Assembly: GCF_008124765.1 (NCBI RefSeq)
Contig: NZ_VNHS01000006.1
Span: forward strand, 124,001-188,000
Direction: 5' to 3'
Length of the DNA: 64,000 nt
Source of the DNA: Paenibacillus methanolicus
GTDB lineage: Bacteria > Bacillota > Bacilli > Paenibacillales > Paenibacillaceae
The notes under the pieces are model-generated. The model was not told the origin of the DNA. It worked only from the letters and a program-made list of their open reading frames with translations, and ran no database searches. Shown here one piece after another: positions 58,708 to 64,000 of this stretch (positions are counted from its first letter, which is position 1; the number at the start of each line of letters is the position of its first letter). The translations under genes were made by a program, and so were the position numbers.

Positions 58708-60180
58708 TTATCCTTCCAGGCCGTCCAGCAAACTGACCGCTGCCTGTTTGCCTTGGCGGATGCAATCCGGCAACCCTACGCCGTCGAAGGCCGCCCCCGT
58801 CACCCATACGCCCGGCAGCGCCTTCGCCATCTCTGCGCGCAGCTGCGCCGTCCGCTCCAGATGGCCGACCGGATACTGCGGCATGGAATGATGCAGCCGC
58901 GTAATCTCCGTGAACAGCGGTTCGGCCGTAATGCCCATGATGGAACGTACATCCGCCCGAACCGCTTCCTTCAGCTGCGCATCCGGCAAATCAACGACCG
59001 CCTCGTCGCCCGCGCGTCCGACGTAGCAGCGAAGCAGCACTTTGTCATCGGGACTCGAATGCAGCCACTTGGACGACGTCCACGTGCAGGCCGTAATCGT
59101 CGTTCCTTCGGAGCGGGGAATGACGAAGCCCGATCCGTCAAACTGATAACCGCCTAACGATGCTTTATCGAACGCCATGACGACGTTGGCGACCGACACA
59201 TAGTTGACCGCTCGAATCGCATCGACTTTCACGTACGGCTCCAGCAGCGACGCGGCGTGGAATGCCGGCGTGGTGATCACGACGCCATCCGCCTCGATCG
59301 TCACCCCGCCGTCCAACATGACGCGGTAAGCGCCTTGCTCTTGTCCCTTGGCGCCATCCTCGACCTTCTCGATTCCCTCGACCTTCGTGCCCAACCTGAA
59401 TTCGACTTCGTAGCCCGTAAGCGCGCGCTCCAGCTCTCCGACCATCGTCGCTAGGCCTCCTTTGAACGTCAGGAAAGGCGTGCGCGCGGAGGATGGGAGC
59501 TCCGATGCATTAGCCGCGATCGCCGGCGTCTTGCCTCTGTTCGCCCGCATGCCGCGGATGAGACTGCCATGCTTGCGCTCTGCCGCGCCGAACTGCGGGA
59601 ACGTCGCCTGCAAGCTCAGCTTGCTCAAGTCGCCGGCATAAATGCCCGCGAGCAGCGGCTCCGCAACTCTCTCCATCACTTCAGGCCCCAGCCGGCGCGA
59701 CAGAAAGCTGCCTAGCGACTCGTCGCCTTCGGCCGCGCGCGCGGGCATGACGAAATCGAGCATCGCTCTCATCTTCGCTCCGAAGGAAAGCAAACCCGTT
59801 TTGGCGAACGGAGCAATCTCCGTCGGGATGCCCAGCACGAGTCCCTGCGGCATCGGATGGAGCTTGCGCCGGTGCAGAATGTAGGTTTTCTTCGCCGCCG
59901 GGTTCGTACCGGTCAACTGCTGCTCGATGCCCAAATCCATCGCCAAATCGATAATCGGCTTTTTACGTGCCAGGAAGGAGTCCGGTCCCCGCTCGATGAC
60001 GAATCCGTCGCGTCGCAAGGTGTTGATCTTGCCGCCTACGCGATCCATCGCTTCCACGATCGTCACGCGGACGTCGCGGCCCCGGCGTTTCGCTTCCCTC
60101 AGCAAATAAAAAGCGGAGCTCAGTCCGCTGATCCCGCCGCCGATGACGACAATCCGATCAGGTTCTCCGTTTCTCCGCAT
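58708..60180 (-). CDS. hemY: Coproporphyrinogen/protoporphyrinogen oxidase HemY
   Basis: FAD oxidase (also HemG/CgoX). In Bacillota it oxidises coproporphyrinogen III to coproporphyrin III. The FAD motif is VVIGGGISGLSSAFYLL, followed by VERVGGKI-like EAMDRVGGKINTLRRDGF, and a C-terminal VTGAAFDGVGLPDCIRQG dinucleotide-closing motif. Length 490. ATG at 60180 has TAGGAG upstream, made partly from the edge of repeat copy B2. It should belong with hemE and hemH (hemEHY), but the repeat separates it from hemH. Confidence 0.95.
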   Translation of the reverse strand: MRRNGEPDRIVVIGGGISGLSSAFYLLREAKRRGRDVRVTIVEAMDRVGGKINTLRRDGFVIERGPDSFLARKKPIIDLAMDLGIEQQLTGTNPAAKKTYILHRRKLHPMPQGLVLGIPTEIAPFAKTGLLSFGAKMRAMLDFVMPARAAEGDESLGSFLSRRLGPEVMERVAEPLLAGIYAGDLSKLSLQATFPQFGAAERKHGSLIRGMRANRGKTPAIAANASELPSSARTPFLTFKGGLATMVGELERALTGYEVEFRLGTKVEGIEKVEDGAKGQEQGAYRVMLDGGVTIEADGVVITTPAFHAASLLEPYVKVDAIRAVNYVSVANVVMAFDKASLGGYQFDGSGFVIPRSEGTTITACTWTSSKWLHSSPDDKVLLRCYVGRAGDEAVVDLPDAQLKEAVRADVRSIMGITAEPLFTEITRLHHSMPQYPVGHLERTAQLRAEMAKALPGVWVTGAAFDGVGLPDCIRQGKQAAVSLLDGLEG

Positions 60181-60194
60181 ACAACTTCATCTCC

Positions 60195-60380
60195 TATAAG
60201 AGGTTGTTTAATAAGTCGCCCATTGATCACGAAGCAGATCAAGACGTAGCTCGGCATCGAATCTGGCGTTCAGCCTTGAAGTCCGGTGCTCATTTAGGTT
60301 GGCCTAAACTCCGCTCCTCCTTCTTCGCCTTCGCGCCACCTTCTCGGTGCTGAATGGTCGACATATTAAACTTTAACTAT
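60195..60380. repeat. Dispersed repeat family B, copy 2 (MITE-like)
   Basis: Starts TATAAGAGGTTGTTTAATA and ends TATTAAACTTTAACTATA. The first 95 bases match 19208-19300 closely. It has an extra 65-base block with a palindrome TTTAGG-TTGG-CCTAAA. It fills most of the 306-base gap between hemH and hemY. Confidence 0.85.
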
Positions 60381-60441
60381 ATGAGGTTGTTCAAAAAGTC
60401 GCCTTCTCGGTGCAGAATGGTCGACTTATTAAACCCGCACT
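60381..60441. repeat. Repeat family B, internally deleted third copy
   Basis: Begins GAGGTTGTTCAAAAAGTCG directly after copy 2 and ends GGTCGACTTATTAAAC. The inside keeps only CCTTCTCGGTGCAGAAT, which also occurs in copy 2 with one change. The rest of the gap to hemH (60442-60486) shows nothing clear. Confidence 0.75.
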
Positions 60442-60486
60442 ATGACTCTCTCTATATGTCGCCTCATGATGACGGCGAGCGATTCG

Positions 60487-61419
60487 TTATTCCGCTTGCG
60501 GCGTCTCGCGCTGCGCGATGATCGTCTCCGCCAGCGTCTCCATGTAGAAGCGGTCCGTGTTCAGCATCGCGATGCGCTCGAAATGAACGCCGATCTCCTC
60601 CGCCAACGCCTTCGCCTCGATATCCAGATCGTACAGCACTTCCAGATGATCGGATACGAATCCGATCGGCGCGGAGAGCACCTGCTTGTAGCCCTTCTCC
60701 GACAGCTCTTTCATCGTGTCGAGAATATCGGGGCCCAGCCACGGCTCGTGCGTGCGTCCGGCGCTCTGCCACGTAAACTCCCAATCCTGCACGCCAGCCT
60801 TCTTGGCTACCGCGTCGGACGTCTCCAGCAGCTGCTGCTCGTACGGATCGCCCAACTCGCGAATGCGAACCGGCAAGCTGTGCGCGCTGAACAACACCTT
60901 AAGCGGACGGCTGCGGTCGAAAGCGGCCAGCTTCGTCACGACGCGGTCGACGAGCGCGTCGACAAGCTTCGGATGCAGGTGATAGCTGTCCACGCACGTC
61001 ATCTCGACGCCAAGCTCGGTTGCTTTCTCCTTGGCGCGCTTGTTGTAGCCGCCGACGCTCATGACGGAATAATGCGGCGCCAGCACGATGCCGACCGCTT
61101 GCTTGAAGCCGTCCTTCGCGATCGCTTCCACGCCGTCCTCGATGTAGGGGCGCGCATGCTTCAAGCCTTGATAACAGACGTAACGGCCAGGCGCAAGCTC
61201 ATCCAGCGTCTGCTGAAGCGCTTCGACCTGACGGTCCGTGTTCTCCCGCAGCGGGAACACGCCGCCTGTTACCGCTTCGTAGCGGCCTTTCAGCTCGGCG
61301 AGCAGCTCCGGCGTCGGAGGATGACCGCGGCGGATATGGGTGTAATACGCCTCGACGTCGTCCATATTCTCCGGCGTTCCGTACGACATGACGAGGACGG
61401 CGATTCGTTCATTAGACAT
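60487..61419 (-). CDS. hemH: Ferrochelatase
   Basis: Inserts ferrous iron into the porphyrin ring (coproporphyrin III in Bacillota, CpfC). The iron-site His is in LFSAHSLPVRI; VSYGTP-like VLVMSYGTPENMDDVEAYY starts the chain, and FTWQSAGRTHEPWLGPDI contains the catalytic Glu region. Length 310. ATG at 61419 overlaps the hemE stop by eight bases, so hemE and hemH are coupled. Confidence 0.96.
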   Translation of the reverse strand: MSNERIAVLVMSYGTPENMDDVEAYYTHIRRGHPPTPELLAELKGRYEAVTGGVFPLRENTDRQVEALQQTLDELAPGRYVCYQGLKHARPYIEDGVEAIAKDGFKQAVGIVLAPHYSVMSVGGYNKRAKEKATELGVEMTCVDSYHLHPKLVDALVDRVVTKLAAFDRSRPLKVLFSAHSLPVRIRELGDPYEQQLLETSDAVAKKAGVQDWEFTWQSAGRTHEPWLGPDILDTMKELSEKGYKQVLSAPIGFVSDHLEVLYDLDIEAKALAEEIGVHFERIAMLNTDRFYMETLAETIIAQRETPQAE

Positions 61420-62485
61420 GGGATGATGCCTCCTTCTGTCGGCTCGCGGCGATCGCCTCGGCCGAATAACGGTGGATGAATGCGGTCAGCTCGCGGAGCT
61501 TGTCCAGCGAAGCTTCCGGGAACAAGCCGTGTCCCAGGTTGAACACATAGCCAGGCTCCTGGATGCCTTCATCGATAATCGCTCGGGCATAGGACTCAAC
61601 GACGTCCATCGGCGCGGTCAGCACGTAAGGATCCAGGTTGCCCTGCACGGCGTACTTGCCGCCAAGGCGACGTCTGCCTTCCGCGATCGGCACGCGCCAG
61701 TCCAGTCCGATCACGTCGGCCTTCAAGCGGCCGAGCGTCGGAAGCAGCTCGCCTGATGCGACGCCCGGGAAATAAATCTTCGGCTGCGGCAGATCGGACA
61801 GCTCGTCGAAAATACGCTCGATCGTCGGCAGCACGAATTTCTGAAAATCCGCAGGAGACAGCGCGCCGACCCAGCTGTCGAACAGCTGGAACGCCTTGCC
61901 GCCCGCGGCCATATGCGCGCGCAGATAAGCGATAACCATGTCGCCGAGCTTGTCCATAAGCTGGAACCATACTTTCGGATCCCCGTACATAAGCGACTTC
62001 GTCCGGATATACGACTTGGACGGTCGGCCTTCAATCAGATACGACGCGATCGTGAACGGCGCGCCGGCGAACGTAATGAGCGGCACGTCCAGCTCGCGGT
62101 CCAGAATGCGGATCGTCTCCAGCACGTGGCCAAGATCGCCTTCGACGTCGATCGGCTTCAGCCGCTCCACGTCGGCCGCCGAGCGGATCGGATTGTCGAT
62201 CACGGGGCCGATGTTCGGCACGATGTCGAAGTCGATGCCGATCGAAGCGACCGGGTTCATAATATCGGAATACAAAATCGCCGCGTCGACCCCGAGCTTG
62301 CGGATCGGCATCATCGTCACTTCCGCGGCCAACTCGGGCTGGCGGCAAATTTCGAGCAGCGAATATTTCTCTTTTATTTTTCGGTAGTCGGGGTCATACC
62401 GCCCCGCTTGTCGCATGTACCAGACGGGCAAGCGATCGACGGATTCCTTCCGGCACGCCCGGATGAAACGGTCGTTGTAGCTCAT
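61412..62485 (-). CDS. hemE: Uroporphyrinogen decarboxylase
   Basis: Makes coproporphyrinogen III. Family start PVWYMRQAGRYDPDYRKI with the Arg and Asp substrate contacts, LITFAGAPFTIASYLIEG, and FNLGHGLFPEASLDKLREL at the end. I chose ATG at 62485 (MSYNDRFIRAC) with GGGGA upstream; the frame extends 31 codons further without family likeness. Length 357. First gene of hemE-hemH with a good promoter in front. Confidence 0.96.
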   Translation of the reverse strand: MSYNDRFIRACRKESVDRLPVWYMRQAGRYDPDYRKIKEKYSLLEICRQPELAAEVTMMPIRKLGVDAAILYSDIMNPVASIGIDFDIVPNIGPVIDNPIRSAADVERLKPIDVEGDLGHVLETIRILDRELDVPLITFAGAPFTIASYLIEGRPSKSYIRTKSLMYGDPKVWFQLMDKLGDMVIAYLRAHMAAGGKAFQLFDSWVGALSPADFQKFVLPTIERIFDELSDLPQPKIYFPGVASGELLPTLGRLKADVIGLDWRVPIAEGRRRLGGKYAVQGNLDPYVLTAPMDVVESYARAIIDEGIQEPGYVFNLGHGLFPEASLDKLRELTAFIHRYSAEAIAASRQKEASSHV

Positions 62486-62522
62486 TGTCGTTCCCCATTT
62501 CTCTCGTATTCCCTTCGTTTCC

Positions 62523-62551
62523 ATTATGCCCTTTTTATTTGGACGTAACAA
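62523..62551 (-). promoter_or_regulatory. Sigma-A promoter of hemE-hemH
   Basis: TTGTTA (62551-62546), 17 bases, CATAAT (62528-62523), about 40 bases before the hemE ATG. Confidence 0.65.
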
Positions 62552-62650
62552 CCGCCGCCGCCTTGCTTTCGTTGACAATCGTATGACAAATAGATGTTCG
62601 CCTTCGCCACCTTTTCGACCGCTTCGGAAGCTATTTACAAATTATCCAAG

Positions 62651-62693
62651 TTTACATGACGTTCATTTAACAATGCGTGACGCTCCATTAACA
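62651..62693 (+). promoter_or_regulatory. Candidate PhoP box before the PhoX-like gene
   Basis: TTTACA (62651), TTCATT (62662), TTAACA (62667) and TTAACA (62688) lie in a direct-repeat row like Bacillus PhoP sites (TTAACA-type hexamers with an 11-base period). The phase is not perfect. The downstream gene, a PhoX-type phosphatase, would be a natural target. Confidence 0.35.
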
Positions 62694-62746
62694 ATGGGCT
62701 TGTACGCTTGTTCACGAGGCTACTAATACGCTAAGGAGTGAATTTC

Positions 62747-64000
62747 TTGAGCAACAACATGGACCGTAAAACGTTTCTATCCTACCTGGGCACGGGCGCA
62801 GCCGCGCTAGCCGTCGCATCCGCGGGTCTGGGCACGCTGGAAGGCAAAGCATCCGCCGCGACCGGCAACGCCAACCACCTGTTCGGCTTCAAGACGAACA
62901 AAGTCAGCGGTTATTTCGATCCGATCACCCCTTCCAAAGAGGACAAGCTGATCGTCCCGAAAAACTTCAAGTATGACGTGGTGGCGGCGTACGGCGACGT
63001 CATCAACCCGGCTGGCGAGAAATTCGGTTCCGGTGCCGACTACAACGCCTTCTTCCCGATTAAAGATTCCAGCACGCGCGGCTTGCTTGTCACGAACCAT
63101 GAGTATACGACCATTTTCCAATTGGGTCCGGTTGGCGACGCCATGACCGCCGAGCAATTACATAGCAACCTCTATAATCAAGGCATGTCCGTAACGGAAG
63201 TGTACCGCGACGAAGACGGCACGTGGAAGCTGGACCCGACTTCGGCTTACGCCCGCCGCATTAACGGCTACACGACGTTCCAATTGACGGGACCGGCGAA
63301 AGGCATCCCTGCGCTGAAGAACGCGACGACCGCCCAAGGCACGTTCGCCAATTGCTCCGGCGGCGTAACGCTGTGGAATACGGTGCTCTCCTGCGAGGAG
63401 AACTTCGCCGAGACGGCCGCGGCCTCCAAGCTCACGGACACGCACTACGGCTGGGTCGTCGAAGTCGATCCGTTCGACAAAACCTACCTCAAGAAACACA
63501 CGGCGCTCGGCCGCTTCAACCATGAAAACACGGCAATGGGCCTGGCCGCAGACGGCCGCGTCGTCGTCTACATGGGCGATGACAAGAAAGACGCCTGCGT
63601 CTACAAATTCATCAGCAAAGGCAAATATAACGCTTCCGCCGGCCGCTTCAATTCCGCGCTGCTCGAAGAAGGCACGCTGTACGTCGCCAACTTGAAGTCG
63701 GGCAAATGGGCGCCGGTGACGTTGGACGAAGTGAAGAAGTCCAAGACGTACGCGGAGAAATCCGACGTGCAGAAGAAATTCGCATCGCTCGGCGACGTCG
63801 TGACCTACTGCCAGGAAGCCGCGCTACTCGTAGGCGGCACGCCGACGGACCGTCCGGAAGATATCGAAATCTCGCCGTTCGACAACACCGTGTTCATCGC
63901 GCATACGAACAACGATAACCACGGCAACATCCACGGGCATATTACCCGGATTTTCGAAGCGAATAACGATCTGGGCGCGCTGGAATTCGATTTCGAAATC
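62747..64000 (+). CDS. PhoX/DUF839 family protein (3' end outside window)
   Basis: First 418 residues of a PhoX-like (DUF839) protein; PhoX enzymes are calcium-dependent secreted alkaline phosphatases. The N-terminus carries an export signal: DRKTFLSYLGTGAAALAVAS ending near KASA. This is Tat-like, with RK instead of RR. Further features are LLVTNHEYTTIFQL, LSCEENFAET, GWVVEVDPFD, ALGRFNHENTAMGLAADGRV and VYMGDDKKDACVYKF, all typical of the family. Starts with TTG at 62747, eight bases after AAGGAG. Plus strand, divergent from hemE. Confidence 0.88.
   Translation, partial: MSNNMDRKTFLSYLGTGAAALAVASAGLGTLEGKASAATGNANHLFGFKTNKVSGYFDPITPSKEDKLIVPKNFKYDVVAAYGDVINPAGEKFGSGADYNAFFPIKDSSTRGLLVTNHEYTTIFQLGPVGDAMTAEQLHSNLYNQGMSVTEVYRDEDGTWKLDPTSAYARRINGYTTFQLTGPAKGIPALKNATTAQGTFANCSGGVTLWNTVLSCEENFAETAAASKLTDTHYGWVVEVDPFDKTYLKKHTALGRFNHENTAMGLAADGRVVVYMGDDKKDACVYKFISKGKYNASAGRFNSALLEEGTLYVANLKSGKWAPVTLDEVKKSKTYAEKSDVQKKFASLGDVVTYCQEAALLVGGTPTDRPEDIEISPFDNTVFIAHTNNDNHGNIHGHITRIFEANNDLGALEFDFEI

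Overview
The window is a chromosomal piece of an endospore-forming Bacillota, most likely Paenibacillaceae (Paenibacillus or Cohnella type). The basis is gene content (spoIVFA/spoIVFB, spoVID, a SpoIIB-like protein, gerM, lonB, hemX, a T-box on valS) and gene order, which follows the Bacillus subtilis ysoA-tig-clpX-lonB-lonA-engB-hem-spoVID-valS-folC-spoIIB-maf-radC-mreBCD-minCD-spoIVF block with paenibacillar changes: rodA after minD, murC between folC and spoIIB, clpP and ispG beside clpX, and a cobA-hemD fusion. It is a conserved core region. I see no prophage, CRISPR array, secretion island or complete insertion sequence. Nearly all genes are on the minus strand, so the cluster order below is high to low coordinate for transcription.

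Region by region. 1-4.2 kb: RNase G (cut by the window edge), the sporulation intramembrane protease pair SpoIVFB/SpoIVFA behind a sigma-E-like promoter, and RodA. 4.2-9.9 kb: cell shape and division (minD, minC, mreD, mreC, mreB), then radC, maf and a small membrane protein. 10-17.5 kb: SpoIIB-like SPOR protein, murC, folC and valS with a valine T-box leader. 17.7-28.3 kb: spoVID, a pseudouridine synthase and the early tetrapyrrole cluster hemA-hemX-sirC-hemC-cobA/hemD-hemB-hemL. 28.4-40.7 kb: speD with a structured leader, an unrecognised protein, engB, lonA, lonB, ispG, clpX, clpP, tig and a YsoA-like protein. 40.8-47.5 kb: tRNA-Gly, a TetR repressor with an RND exporter, tRNA-Arg, an SRPBCC-like protein and ChrA. 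47.5-52.3 kb: two short-chain dehydrogenases, a coupled pair of unknown genes and asparagine synthetase. 52.3-58.7 kb: rdgB, rph, metNIQ, gerM and a PgpA-like protein. 58.7-64 kb: the late haem genes hemE-hemH-hemY and the start of a PhoX/DUF839 protein.

Most genes have known roles, so the novelty lies between them. There are two families of short dispersed repeats: A at 17.6 and 41.1 kb, and B at 19.2 and 60.2 kb. Family B looks like a small non-autonomous element; one copy ends on the rluD-type stop codon and another sits between hemH and hemY. The speD leader can form a pseudoknot and contains a tiny open frame. Two genes appear to use rare start codons: ATT for the YsoA-like gene behind an almost perfect Shine-Dalgarno sequence, and CTG for metN. 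The RND/TetR promoter carries three copies of one operator-like element, one of them exactly in the promoter spacer. The rodA terminator is built from the gene's own last codons, and a terminator stands directly in front of the lonB ribosome binding site. No search or folding program was run; family names rest on recognisable motifs and gene order.
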